DNA of 64,000 bases from Nodosilinea sp. FACHB-131 (lineage in GTDB: Bacteria > Cyanobacteriota > Cyanobacteriia > Phormidesmidales > Phormidesmidaceae). Position 1 is the first letter of the stretch. Each line of letters opens with the position of its first letter. The notes under the pieces are model-generated. The model worked only from the letters and a program-made list of their open reading frames with translations, was not told where the DNA came from and searched no databases. The stretch lies in the NCBI RefSeq assembly GCF_014695395.1, contig NZ_JACJOF010000004.1, positions 212,825 to 276,824 of the forward strand. Reading direction: 5' to 3'. The position numbers were made by a program, and so were the translations under genes. This document shows, piece by piece, positions 44,607-53,555 of the stretch.

Positions 44607-45740
44607 GTGCTCGATTCATCTCTGACTTCTACTGGCTCGTCTATCCCTGGAGACGAGCATCCTCGTTGGATGCAGCGCTGCCTAGAGCTGGCCCGCCTCG
44701 CGGCTGGCCAAACAGCTCCCAATCCAATGGTGGGATGCGTAGTGTTGCAGCAGGGTTTAGTGGTTGGAGAAGGCTTTCATCCACAAGCTGGGCAACCCCA
44801 CGCCGAGGTATTTGCCCTAGCGCAGGCTGGAGTCCATGCTCGAGGGGCCACTCTCTACGTCAACCTGGAACCCTGTAACCACACCGGGCGTACGCCCCCC
44901 TGTACCGAAGCGGTGATCCAATCGGGCCTTGGTCGGGTGGTGGTGGGTATGGTTGACCCTGATCCCAGAGTATCCGGCGCAGGTATTCAGCGGCTTCGCC
45001 AAGCTGGTCTTGAGGTCATAGTTGGGGTCGAAGAAGACGCCTGCCAACAGCTCAATGAAGCCTTCGTGCAGCGGATAACTCGCCAGCGTCCCCTAGGCCT
45101 GCTGAAGTATGCCATGACCCTAGACGGCAAAATTGCCGCTGTCAGTGGTCATAGCGCTTGGGTCACCGGGCCCGCAGCTCGCGCCGCCGTGCACCAGCTA
45201 CGTGCCACCTGCGATGCAGTAGTCGTTGGTGGCAACACCGTTCGTCACGACAACCCTCGATTGACCAGCCATGGCTATAGCCCCCATAACCCTCTACGTG
45301 TCGTCATGAGCCGCCGCCTCGAACTCCCCCCCGAAGCCAACCTATGGCATACAGAAGACGCACCAACCACAGTCTTTACTGGACCTGAGGCCGACCCAGC
45401 AAACCACCAAGCGTTAGCTGCCAAAGGAGTAAATGTCGTCACGCTACCGGCACTCACCCCTCGGACAGTCACTGAGCACCTTTACCAACGCGGCTGCGCG
45501 ATGGTGCTATGGGAATGCGGCGGTTTTCTAGCGGCTCAGGCTATTCAGGATGGGGTCATCGATAAGCTTTGGGCCTTTGTGGCTCCCAAGCTGATAGGCG
45601 GTCTAGCTGCCCCAAGCCCCATCGGCGATCTAGGCCTTCAAAATATGGGCCAGGCCTTGGCCTTGAGGCGTACTACTTGGCGTCTCCTAGGAGATGACCT
45701 GCTATTAGAAGGCTATTTAAACCTGCCTGGTGACAGCTAG
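44607..45740 (+). CDS. ribD: Bifunctional riboflavin deaminase/reductase (RibD)
   Basis: Second and third steps of riboflavin synthesis: deamination of DARPP, then NADPH reduction of the ribosyl chain. 377 residues. The deaminase zinc site is HAEVFALAQAG and LEPCNHTGRTPPCTEAVIQS; the reductase domain starts near 155 (LLKYAMTLDGKIAAVSGHSA, VVVGGNTVRHDNPRLTS, LWECGGFLAAQAIQDGVIDK). Both halves look complete. The start is a GTG with TAGGAG six bases upstream. Monocistronic here. Confidence 0.95.
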   Translation: MLDSSLTSTGSSIPGDEHPRWMQRCLELARLAAGQTAPNPMVGCVVLQQGLVVGEGFHPQAGQPHAEVFALAQAGVHARGATLYVNLEPCNHTGRTPPCTEAVIQSGLGRVVVGMVDPDPRVSGAGIQRLRQAGLEVIVGVEEDACQQLNEAFVQRITRQRPLGLLKYAMTLDGKIAAVSGHSAWVTGPAARAAVHQLRATCDAVVVGGNTVRHDNPRLTSHGYSPHNPLRVVMSRRLELPPEANLWHTEDAPTTVFTGPEADPANHQALAAKGVNVVTLPALTPRTVTEHLYQRGCAMVLWECGGFLAAQAIQDGVIDKLWAFVAPKLIGGLAAPSPIGDLGLQNMGQALALRRTTWRLLGDDLLLEGYLNLPGDS

Positions 45741-45802
45741 CCCTAACCAACTCAAATCAGATCGATGGAGCTGGAAGGGCCTACTGTTTTGGCTATTAAG
45801 GG

Positions 45803-46171
45803 CTAGGGATATATGCGTACAAGCCGAGGGATGTCGTAGGTCAACTCTCGGTGGCGCATAAAGGCGTCCAGTACCAGCCGTAGATCATCCTTGCCGCGAA
45901 ATGACTCTACTCGCTGACGCACCTCACCCTGCTCAAATATCAGCAGCGTTGGCAGGTTTGAGAGGCGGTAGGCATTGGCTAGACGTAGATTTTCATCGGC
46001 ATTGATATCTACCAGCTTGACGTGGCCCTCCCACTCGGCCTGAAAGCTTTGCAAAACCGGGATAATGAGCTTGCAGAGCCCACACCAAGGAGCCCAAAAA
46101 TGAACCAGTACGGGAAGCTCTGACTCAAGCACAGCTGTTCTAAACGTGGCTTCGCCAACAGACATCGGCAT
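45803..46171 (-). CDS. Thioredoxin-family protein with WCGLC active site
   Basis: A 122-residue thioredoxin fold. The active site FWAPWCGLCKLI has Leu where thioredoxin has Pro (WCGPC), which should shift redox potential or partner choice. The cis-Pro is in LSNLPTLLIFEQG. A C-terminal extension of about 15 residues (FMRHRELTYDIPRLVRIYP) follows the last helix. It is divergent to ribD's end, ATG start. A conventional WCGPC thioredoxin is encoded 7 kb away. Confidence 0.9.
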   Translation of the reverse strand: MPMSVGEATFRTAVLESELPVLVHFWAPWCGLCKLIIPVLQSFQAEWEGHVKLVDINADENLRLANAYRLSNLPTLLIFEQGEVRQRVESFRGKDDLRLVLDAFMRHRELTYDIPRLVRIYP

Positions 46172-46454
46172 CTATAAATCAATAAAGGAATTTAACTAAC
46201 TCTCCAAGCCAATTCCCGAGCGGAACCGCTGGACAAATATGAGCTTGTTGAAGTTGGGGAAAATATGGAGTTGCTATCGGGATCATTGTAGACCAGTTGA
46301 GAATGGAAGTTAATAGGTCAGAATAAGGATTGTGCCAAACCCCTAACACAGGGCTTTAGCACTGAAAGCTACCGCTAATTTCCGTCACGGAACAGCTACA
46401 AATAGCCACTCCATCCAAGATACTAGACATAGGCTTTGCCCTCAGGCCGGAGAT

Positions 46455-49001
46455 CTAGCACCCAAGGGGCTGGTGCTGCTGTAGTAAGTTCAAAGCTTCA
46501 GCGGCCGGTAAAGGCTTAGCAAAGAAATAGCCCTGACCATAGTCGCATCCCTCCTGCTGTAGCATAGCGACCTGGGCGGCGGTTTCTACTCCCTCGGCCA
46601 CCACCTCCATGCCAAGTTTTTGCCCAAGGGTCAGAATAGTGTTAATGATGGCTCGATCTTCGTTGCTTTTCTCCAGTCGCCCCACAAAGGATTTGTCCAC
46701 CTTCAAAGTATCCATAGGAAATCGGTGTAGGTAGCTAAGGGACGAGTAGCCGGTACCAAAGTCATCAATGGCCAGCTTTAGGTCTAAAGACTTGAGCTTG
46801 AGCATCAGATCGATCGCAGCATCCACATCGCCCATCACCATGCTCTCGGTAATTTCAAGCCTAACGCAGTGGCCGTCAACCTGGGTTTCTTTCAAAGCGA
46901 CTTCGATTTGATTGATCAAATCGGTTTGACCAAACTGACGATTAGAGAGATTGATACTCATAGTCAGGTGGCGATATTGGGGCAGTAAGGTATGCCACTG
47001 ATGCAGTTGCTGACAGGCCTCGCGGAAAATCCATTGCCCCAAGGCCATAATCAACCCGGTTTCCTCTGCCGCCGGAATGAATGCACTGGGCAGAACAAAG
47101 CCTCGATCTTTTTGGTGCCATCGCACTAAAGCTTCAAACCCAGCCAGTGCCCCTGTTCTGAGGTTAATGATCGGCTGGTAGTAAAGCAAAAACTCGTGAT
47201 TATCAAGGGCACTAATCAAGTCGCTTTCGAGTTGAAGGCGGTTGACCGCTTCGATGAGCATGCCAGCGGCAAATACCTCAAACCGTGACTTGCCTAGGGC
47301 CTTGGCCCGGTACATGGCGGTGTGGGCATCGCGCAGCAGATCAGCCGGTTTGTGCTCTAACCCTGGCTGGCTGATAGCTACCCCAATGCTAAGGGTGCTG
47401 GGCAATTTCTGATTATGCAGGGTTAGAGGTTCTGAAAGGACGTACTGAAGCTGATCCATTAGTTCTCCGGCAGCAGTGCTAGAGAGCTGAGTGAGTAGGA
47501 GGGCAAACTCGTCGCCCCCGACCCGGGCTACTTGAACCTCTGGGGGTATGTGCTGCATCAGCCGCCTAGCCATCATTTGCAGCACCTCGTCACCCACCTG
47601 GTGACCCAGACTTTCGTTGATTATCTTAAAGCGATCGATGCCCATAAATGCCACTATCACAGGCTGATCAGGGCTTTGCCGGTAGTGAAGGGCCTGCTGA
47701 ATCGTATTGATGAAGGCTTCGCGGTTGGGCAGACCGGTGAGGGAGTCATGGGTGGTGCGGTAAAGCAGCTTGTAAGCTAAAACCACTGCTGCTGCGGTTA
47801 CCATTCCTAAAGACGGCTCGGCCAGGGGGAGCCACACTAATCCATTAACCCCCAGCCAGCCAACTCCTCCTAAGCTGCCCAGGAGCAGTCCGCAGGATAG
47901 CAGTAGCTCGCTAGGGCGCTTAGCAATCCAAACTAGGGTACCGGCAGTTAAACACCAGCTCCAAAGCCAAAGCCCTTCAGCCCAGGGCGGCAGGAATCGG
48001 TAACTGGCAGGCTGTCCGGTAACAATATCCAGCAGCTGGCGCACCATCTGCCCGTGGATAACTACTCCAGGCATGGTCAGCTCGTTGTCTTGATTGAAGC
48101 TGAAGGGTGTGTAGAAGCGGTCTTTGAGGCTAGCGGCGGTGGTTCCAATGAGGACAATGTTGTCGTCAATCCAGGTTGGATCAAACTGCTCGCTAAGTAC
48201 CTGGCTAATGGAGAGGTGGCGCGCGGGCATTTTGGCGGTGTGATAGCGCAGCAAAATTTGGTAGCCGCTGCTGTCTACATTTTGGTAGCCGCCGTCTCGA
48301 GCAGAGAGCACCGGAATAGCCCGATCGCCCAGATAAAGGTGATTTGCCCCAGCCCTTAAAGCCTCAGCTGCATAGCCCTCGTAGACCATCACTACCCGCA
48401 GGGCGAAGGAGTAGTAGCCGCCGTCGAGGCTGCGCACAAAAACTAAGTTGCGGCGGATAATGCCGTCAGAATCGGTGGGAAAATCGTTAAAGCCGATCCG
48501 CTCTGGCTCAACAGTGGGCGGAGGCGGCACCTCGCCCTGGCCCTGGGTGCTGCCCACATTCATAATGGCTATCAGATTGGGTGCAGCTAGGGCTTCGACC
48601 AAATCAACCGACCCTGGCGGACGCAGCGTGCTGCGGTAGAGGTCTAGGCCGACAACCCTTGGGGTATGAATTTGAAGGGTTTGAATAACATCGGCTAATA
48701 TCTCATCGTTGAGGGGCCAGCCATACTGGCGAATATCTGCTTCAGTAATGCCCACAATCGTCATGCGGGGGTCGAGGTCTTGGCTAGGGCGCAACCGCAC
48801 CAGCTGGTCGAAGAGAAAGAGTTCAGCTGGTTCTAAAACAGTCAATACTTTGGTGCCGGTCACCAGTGCGCTGGCCACCAAACTGGCCAACAGCACAATT
48901 TTGCCTCCGGTGGTCAAGGGAGTCGCTCCCCACCAGTGGAGCACTTGGGGAACTACCCGGCGCCGCAGTCGATGGTTTATTCTATTGAGCGTCGCTTTCA
49001 C
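46455..49001 (-). CDS. CHASE2-GGDEF-EAL cyclic-di-GMP signalling protein
   Basis: An 848-residue membrane protein. N-terminal helix (VLLASLVASALVTG), periplasmic CHASE2 sensor (about 55-325, MTIVGITEADIRQYGWPLND, VLIGTTAASLKDRFYTPF), three helices (about 340-420), GGDEF domain (about 425-575) and EAL domain (about 590-840). GGDEF motif is intact (VGGDEFALL), so cyclase activity is possible. EAL has FEALVRW and DDFGTGYSSL with the downstream Lys, so phosphodiesterase activity is possible. Such dual proteins often keep only one activity. The start is a GTG. It would tune c-di-GMP, which controls motility and biofilm in cyanobacteria, in response to a periplasmic cue. Confidence 0.93.
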   Translation of the reverse strand: MKATLNRINHRLRRRVVPQVLHWWGATPLTTGGKIVLLASLVASALVTGTKVLTVLEPAELFLFDQLVRLRPSQDLDPRMTIVGITEADIRQYGWPLNDEILADVIQTLQIHTPRVVGLDLYRSTLRPPGSVDLVEALAAPNLIAIMNVGSTQGQGEVPPPPTVEPERIGFNDFPTDSDGIIRRNLVFVRSLDGGYYSFALRVVMVYEGYAAEALRAGANHLYLGDRAIPVLSARDGGYQNVDSSGYQILLRYHTAKMPARHLSISQVLSEQFDPTWIDDNIVLIGTTAASLKDRFYTPFSFNQDNELTMPGVVIHGQMVRQLLDIVTGQPASYRFLPPWAEGLWLWSWCLTAGTLVWIAKRPSELLLSCGLLLGSLGGVGWLGVNGLVWLPLAEPSLGMVTAAAVVLAYKLLYRTTHDSLTGLPNREAFINTIQQALHYRQSPDQPVIVAFMGIDRFKIINESLGHQVGDEVLQMMARRLMQHIPPEVQVARVGGDEFALLLTQLSSTAAGELMDQLQYVLSEPLTLHNQKLPSTLSIGVAISQPGLEHKPADLLRDAHTAMYRAKALGKSRFEVFAAGMLIEAVNRLQLESDLISALDNHEFLLYYQPIINLRTGALAGFEALVRWHQKDRGFVLPSAFIPAAEETGLIMALGQWIFREACQQLHQWHTLLPQYRHLTMSINLSNRQFGQTDLINQIEVALKETQVDGHCVRLEITESMVMGDVDAAIDLMLKLKSLDLKLAIDDFGTGYSSLSYLHRFPMDTLKVDKSFVGRLEKSNEDRAIINTILTLGQKLGMEVVAEGVETAAQVAMLQQEGCDYGQGYFFAKPLPAAEALNLLQQHQPLGC

Positions 49002-49336
49002 AATCGCTGGGCCTTTGAAGACAGAAACTAGATGACGAAGAATGTCTCAGGTAGCACACCCAGTGCCCTAGCCTTGGAACGCCGACCGAGGTGAAGGACA
49101 TTTTTTAAGCATGCCCAGATCGAGTTGTGTAACTCTCGCCGGGTAGTCGCTTGCGATCGCCCCTGTAGCCTAGCAGCTAGAGCCGGTGGCGATGCTGGTT
49201 TTGGCTTTTGTAATACAAGCCAAAAGCGGCAGCTCCTAGATGTGGAACCGCCGCCTTTGGTTAGTATTTGGTTTCAATATCTCTTTTAATCATGTGCCTT
49301 TGCTGTCACTGTGGACGGCATGGCGATTGGTCTTCA
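49002..49336. other. Intergenic region upstream of the c-di-GMP gene
   Basis: 335 bp. It holds the promoter of the reverse-strand signalling gene. A stem TTTTGGCTT/AAGCCAAAA lies around 49199-49226 and a partial stem GCGGC/GCCGC just after. No coding frame or RNA gene recognised. Confidence 0.4.
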
Positions 49337-49537
49337 CTAGTAGTTGCTAGGCTGAAGGGGAGTTACCCAGTGGGTGCCGCCACCCTGGCGTCGGCCTGGA
49401 AATTCGTCTCGGCTTTTGGCGCTTGCCGCTGACCCTGTGCCAAAGGCCTGAAACATGATCAAAACAGCTAGCGATAGCATTCCAATAGCAAGAACCGAAT
49501 GGTGAGAACGAACCGTGTGCTCTAGCGAAGTTTGCAT
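49337..49537 (-). CDS. Small exported protein with PGRRQGGGT motif
   Basis: A 66-residue protein with one hydrophobic helix (VLAIGMLSLAVLIMFQAF) that is a signal peptide or anchor, and a short mature part containing DEFPGRRQGGGTHWVTP. A GRR-x-GGGTR/H motif occurs at the mature N-terminus of several cyanobacterial exported proteins (for instance DUF928-type), here as nearly the whole mature protein. The ATG is chosen so that the basic-then-hydrophobic signal fits; an upstream in-frame extension is not signal-like. Function unknown. Confidence 0.65.
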   Translation of the reverse strand: MQTSLEHTVRSHHSVLAIGMLSLAVLIMFQAFGTGSAASAKSRDEFPGRRQGGGTHWVTPLQPSNY

Positions 49538-49881
49538 AACAGTTATCGTTGTGTCCTCAGGTATGTAAATAACTGAGGGTAGACGCTCCCTAAACAACAT
49601 TGGCAACCCAGGCCCGCTCTCTAAAGTAGCTTCAGCCTAAATCTATTAAGGCTGAAGTTAGCGGAGACCATCGACAGAGGACCCACGGAACTTAGGATTA
49701 CGAAAATTCACGGAACTTTTCTAAACCCAAGACAAAAGTTTGTGAGGATTGTATAAAATTTCCTAAAACTTTCCGGATTTCAGTAAATGCTAGTGGGAGA
49801 GGCGGCCTTTTAGGCTGTTGCTCCTAACAAAAATTTGAACAAATCATCTGTAAACCTACGGAATTCTAGCCGCGATCGCCC
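49538..49881. promoter_or_regulatory. Intergenic region with inverted repeat before the small exported protein
   Basis: 344 bp, AT-rich. A perfect 9-bp inverted repeat CTTCAGCCT/AGGCTGAAG (49630-49638, 49649-49657) lies about 95 bp upstream of the reverse-strand small gene and could be an operator. Further right the sequence is rich in A/T (GTATAAAATTTCC near 49751) with no coding frame. Confidence 0.4.
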
Positions 49882-50703
49882 TCACCAGTTCATCTGCGCC
49901 ACTGCTAGACCCAGTAAGAGGGCAATCAGGGCACCTATAGTCGTGTTCATGCCGTTGACGACTTCGTTGGTTAACCACGGTATGCGGGGTTGCAGTGTGG
50001 CTCCAATGAGGCTTTCTAGGGTGGTCGCTATAAAGGCGGCTACCAGGCAAATGATGATGCCCCAGAGGTCAATTAAACCAACGGCCCAACCTGCCAGGGC
50101 CATCACCACCGACCCCGCTACCCCAGCCAAGGTGCCCTCTAGGCTAACCGCCCCTTCAGTCCCAGCCGGTACGGGCTTGAGTGAGGTAATCAGAAAGGTG
50201 TGGCGGCCGTAGGCTTTGCCCACCTCACTGGCGGTGGTATCGGAGAGTTTAGTGCTGAGGCTGCTGACGTAGGCTAGGGCTAGCAACGGTAGCCAGAGGG
50301 CTTGGCTGGGAGGATTGGCGGTTGCTTTGAGGATGGCAATCGCTCCAGCACAGACTGCTGCCGCTAGGGCAGAGCCCCAGACATTCTCCGGCCCTCTGAC
50401 TCCAGCTCGCCCTTCAGCAATGCCGGCGGCTTCCTTGCGGCCTTTACCCAAACGGGTAACCGCTGTTCCAGCCAGAAAATAGGTCATCATCACGGCATAA
50501 CCACGCCAACCCAGGCAGCCCCAAACAATTACCCCCAGCGCCCAGGCATGGCCGTAGCCGGCTGGGGTTAACAGCTTTTTGGGCAGTTTCCAGGCGATCG
50601 CCAGCAGCAGAGTATTCACCAGCCCGCCTATGAGCCAGTCCGTCAGCTGCCCAGAGCTTTGCATAAATGGGGTTAGCGCCAAGAAAACCGCAGATAAAGC
50701 CAT
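49882..50703 (-). CDS. DUF92/TIGR00297 membrane protein (phytyl-phosphate kinase VTE6-like)
   Basis: A 273-residue multipass protein. Characteristic pieces: AGYGHAWALGVIVWGCLGWR, YFLAGTAVTRLGKGRKEAAG, SSLSTKLSDTTASEVGKAYG and ISL-VEGTLAGVAGSVVMALAG (seen as AVSLEGTLAGVAGSVVMAL). Plant VTE6, a member of this family, phosphorylates phytyl phosphate to phytyl diphosphate for tocopherol and phylloquinone synthesis, and the cyanobacterial homologue is thought to do the same. This fits the men genes 18 kb away only loosely. Confidence 0.88.
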   Translation of the reverse strand: MALSAVFLALTPFMQSSGQLTDWLIGGLVNTLLLAIAWKLPKKLLTPAGYGHAWALGVIVWGCLGWRGYAVMMTYFLAGTAVTRLGKGRKEAAGIAEGRAGVRGPENVWGSALAAAVCAGAIAILKATANPPSQALWLPLLALAYVSSLSTKLSDTTASEVGKAYGRHTFLITSLKPVPAGTEGAVSLEGTLAGVAGSVVMALAGWAVGLIDLWGIIICLVAAFIATTLESLIGATLQPRIPWLTNEVVNGMNTTIGALIALLLGLAVAQMNW

Positions 50704-50729
50704 AGCGTCACTTTAGGGGCATTCTTACC

Positions 50730-51164
50730 CTATAGGGCAAAGGTCTTGTGCAAATGCAGGCAGTTCCCCTGGTCGGGGGCTGGTTCATAGGTGAGGCGAT
50801 CGGCAACGAGGTACATGATTTTTAGCCCACGGCCTCCCTCTGAGTCAGGGTTGTTAACGCTAATTTTGTGCCTCAGCATTGAGGCTAGATCAAAGCCAGG
50901 GCCGCGATCCCAAATGCGAATGTCGATGGTGCGATCGCTCACCGACACCTCGATGCCAACGGGGGTTTCTAGGGGCAGCCCTGCGTGAGCGTGGCGCACC
51001 GCATTGGTAAACCCTTCAATCAGAGCGAGCTGGCACTGAAGCCAAATGTTGTGGGGGATAGGCGTTGCCTGAAACTGGTCAAACCACGCCAGCACCGACT
51101 TCAGCTCCGTTGGGTCGGTTTGGGTTTCAATCTGGCTAGTGTGCTGATAAGTCAAAGCGGGCAA
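50730..51164 (-). CDS. Anti-sigma regulatory factor-like ATPase (HATPase_c_2)
   Basis: A 144-residue GHKL ATPase of the RsbW/SpoIIAB kind. N box: LIEGFTNAVRHAHAG; G1: IRIWDRGPGFD; G2: GGRGLKIMYLVADRL. Such serine kinases phosphorylate STAS-domain antagonists or bind sigma factors. The start appears to be a TTG, since no ATG/GTG fits the family's length. No STAS or PP2C gene adjoins it, so partners lie elsewhere; sigF is 5 kb away but a link is speculative. Confidence 0.87.
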   Translation of the reverse strand: MPALTYQHTSQIETQTDPTELKSVLAWFDQFQATPIPHNIWLQCQLALIEGFTNAVRHAHAGLPLETPVGIEVSVSDRTIDIRIWDRGPGFDLASMLRHKISVNNPDSEGGRGLKIMYLVADRLTYEPAPDQGNCLHLHKTFAL

Positions 51165-51242
51165 CGGCTAGATAGCTCACCTTTGCATCATAGGCCTAAC
51201 CCCACCCCGGCAAAAGCATTAAGGGCAAGAGTTTTACATCGC

Positions 51243-52022
51243 CTATCGCCCCATTACAGTTAGGGGGTTGAGCCAGGTTAGCAGATGGTGGCGCAGGTGA
51301 GTGAGGTCTCGATAAAACTCCTGGCGCATAAATTGCCCCAAAGCATCGAGGGGGCTGAAGGCTACTCCTGGCTGCCAACCCAATTCTTGGGCAATGGGTG
51401 TGGTGTGAGAACCCTGCAAAATTTGAACGGTAGTGGACTCGGGAAACCGTCGCACCAGCACCTCCGACAGGGGACGGGTTTGGTCAATGGTATCGTTGCG
51501 GAATTTGATTAGTAGATTGTGAGATACAGGATAGCGATCGCGCACCAATGCCAGAGTAGCCTCTGGGTCGGGGGTAAATTCCACATTGAAGGCAGGGTTG
51601 AACTGCACCACCTGCTCTAAAAAGGGAATCGATCGCCGGGCTGGGTAATTATTAAAACTCATGTAGATATTGCCAGCCCGCTCTACCTCCCAGAGGCTAT
51701 TGATCAGCAGGTGGACTTTGCAGCCCATGCTGTGCCCTAGGCCGTAAATAGGCATTCGGTAGTTAGCCAGCCCGCGCTTGTCGAGATACCGCAGCGCTTG
51801 ACCAAAGGTGACCAACACTTCCTGGGCGATGGCAGCATGGTCAAAGGTATTGATGAAGGGCGTTGCCACGACCAAATAACCCTGCCCAGCCAGATTCTCC
51901 AGCAGCCATTGGTAGGTGACGCTGGGGGCGGCTGCTACAAAGGCTCCCCCCAAAAAATGCACGATCGCCGTGGGGTTAGGCGGCACCAAAATCCAGTTGC
52001 CAGAGACCTCTTGCCAGTTCAT
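51243..52022 (-). CDS. DUF1350 family protein (alpha/beta-hydrolase-like)
   Basis: A 259-residue soluble protein of the cyanobacterial/plastid family DUF1350. Seen: NWILVPPNPTAIVHFLGGAF, YQWLLENLAGQGYLVVATPF, the elbow-like YGLGHSMGCKVHLLI (G-H-S-M-G), NNYPARRSIPFLEQ and the late LQGSHTTPIAQE with a possible catalytic His. It has the look of an alpha/beta hydrolase. Function unknown. It lies head to head with the downstream hydrolase gene. Confidence 0.88.
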   Translation of the reverse strand: MNWQEVSGNWILVPPNPTAIVHFLGGAFVAAAPSVTYQWLLENLAGQGYLVVATPFINTFDHAAIAQEVLVTFGQALRYLDKRGLANYRMPIYGLGHSMGCKVHLLINSLWEVERAGNIYMSFNNYPARRSIPFLEQVVQFNPAFNVEFTPDPEATLALVRDRYPVSHNLLIKFRNDTIDQTRPLSEVLVRRFPESTTVQILQGSHTTPIAQELGWQPGVAFSPLDALGQFMRQEFYRDLTHLRHHLLTWLNPLTVMGR

Positions 52023-52209
52023 TGTGCTTTGTAGTGCCTTTGCCCAAAATTACAGTAGATGGGGATCCCCTCTATTATTACTGTAGCCAGTTTGGAGCAG
52101 TGAGGGCATCACCACCGTCAATTTGGGGAGATTGGACGGGCTAAGTTACCGCTGTTGCGTTCCCATTCCGTAGAAGGGTAAGCTCGGTGGGCTGGGTTAA
52201 GGAAAGGCT

Positions 52210-53070
52210 ATGAGTCAAGATACTGCGATCGCAGAGCGCACGATATCGGTCAACGGGTTAACCTGGTTCTACCGCGACCTTCAGCCCCTGGGTGACTCTT
52301 CCCGGCTGCCGGTGCTGCTGCTCCACGGTCTGGTATCGCAAAGCTACAGCTGGCGGCAGGTCATGCCTACCCTGGCTCAGCAAGGATTTCGAGCGATCGC
52401 CCCCGACTGGCTTGGCCATGGTTTCTCCGATAAGCCCGATCGCCGCGACTTTGACTACACCCCCGCTGCCTTAGCCTCGGCCTTGGGTAGTTTTATCGAT
52501 GCCCTAGAGCTACCCCAAGTGCATCTAGTGGCCCAGGGATTCCTCGGTTCCGTCGGCATTCAGTACGCCCTCCAGCATCCTGATCGCGTCGATCGCCTGG
52601 TGATGATCAACGCTCCCATTGGCCCTAGCGCTAAACTCCCCTGGAAGATTCGCCAGATGGGTCTGCCCCTAGCCGGAGATATGATCACCCAGGATCCGCT
52701 CCTGGTCGATCGCACCCTAGAGGGCGGTGGCCCCTACCAGATCGACGACGCCGACCTAGACGTATACCGCCGACCGTTCCTGAAAAGCTCCGACGTGGGA
52801 CGGGCCTTGATGACCACCGTGCGCCGCATAGACCTTGAAGCCAGCAGTCAGGCGATCGCCGCTGCCCTGCCCAACTGGGATCACCCTACCCTAGTACTGT
52901 GGGGGCAAAAGGATCCCTGGCTGCCGGTCAGTCTAGCTGAGGCCGCCGTTCAAACCCTTCCCAACGGTGAACTCCAAACCTTAGAAGAAGTTGGTCACTA
53001 TGCTCAAGAAGACTGGGCCGAAAAAGTCGCCGCTGCCCTCGATACTTTCCTGCGTCAAATGGCTGTGTAG
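52210..53070 (+). CDS. Alpha/beta hydrolase (haloalkane dehalogenase-like group)
   Basis: A 286-residue hydrolase fold. Oxyanion motif LLLHGLVSQSYSWRQV; APDWLGHGFSDKPDRRDFDY follows. The elbow is HLVAQGFLGSVGIQYAL, where the nucleophile position in the usual G-x-S-x-G holds Gly (Q-G-F-L-G), so the Ser is missing. The acid site is WGQKDPWLP and the catalytic His is in EEVGHYAQEDWAEKVA. Missing nucleophile with other residues retained suggests a non-hydrolytic or altered role. Confidence 0.85.
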   Translation: MSQDTAIAERTISVNGLTWFYRDLQPLGDSSRLPVLLLHGLVSQSYSWRQVMPTLAQQGFRAIAPDWLGHGFSDKPDRRDFDYTPAALASALGSFIDALELPQVHLVAQGFLGSVGIQYALQHPDRVDRLVMINAPIGPSAKLPWKIRQMGLPLAGDMITQDPLLVDRTLEGGGPYQIDDADLDVYRRPFLKSSDVGRALMTTVRRIDLEASSQAIAAALPNWDHPTLVLWGQKDPWLPVSLAEAAVQTLPNGELQTLEEVGHYAQEDWAEKVAAALDTFLRQMAV

Positions 53071-53153
53071 CTAGGAGCGGACGGCCAAGTTAATGCTACC
53101 CATCCTTCCCCGCTGCTCAGCCCAATTGATAGCGGGTAGAACGATAAAATAAT

Positions 53154-53203
53154 GCCTAAAGCAATAGCTTATCCCAGTCAAACGGGCAATGCTGTTGCTT
53201 AGG
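53154..53203 (+). promoter_or_regulatory. Hairpin in the trxA leader
   Basis: Segments CCTAAAGCAATAGC (53154-53167) and GCTGTTGCTTAGG (53191-53203) pair with one G-U and one bulge. The stem ends about 28 bp before the trxA start and follows an AT-rich TAAAATAAT at 53145-53153 that could be the -10. It may influence translation. Confidence 0.4.
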
Positions 53204-53231
53204 CAATCGGGATTTACCAAGGGAGTACGCG

Positions 53232-53552
53232 ATGGCGGTCAAACAGCAATTTCAGAGTTTTGAGGACTTATTAGCTGGAGCCTCAGGCCCAGTGCTGGTT
53301 GATTTCTATGCCACCTGGTGTGGCCCTTGTCAGATGATGGCAGGCATTCTAACTACCGTCAGCAGCCAGCTCAAAGGACAGCTCAAAATCGTCAAAATTG
53401 ACACCGATAAGTATCCGCAAATTGCCTCTCAGCATCGGATTGCGGCCCTGCCCACGCTGGTGTTATTCAAAGCCGGGCAGCCCGTAGATCGCATCGAAGG
53501 CGTGCTACCAGCTGACCAGCTAGTGGCTCGGCTTCAACCTCATTTAAGCTAG
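53232..53552 (+). CDS. trxA: Thioredoxin
   Basis: A 106-residue dithiol-disulfide carrier with the classical FYATWCGPCQMM active site and cis-Pro in IAALPTLVLFKAG. Spacing and length are standard. In cyanobacteria thioredoxins link photosynthetic electron flow to enzyme activation. GGGAG lies just before the ATG. folK starts 4 bp after its stop, and a Nudix gene follows, giving a trxA-folK-Nudix transcription unit. Confidence 0.95.
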   Translation: MAVKQQFQSFEDLLAGASGPVLVDFYATWCGPCQMMAGILTTVSSQLKGQLKIVKIDTDKYPQIASQHRIAALPTLVLFKAGQPVDRIEGVLPADQLVARLQPHLS

Positions 53553-53555
53553 GGC

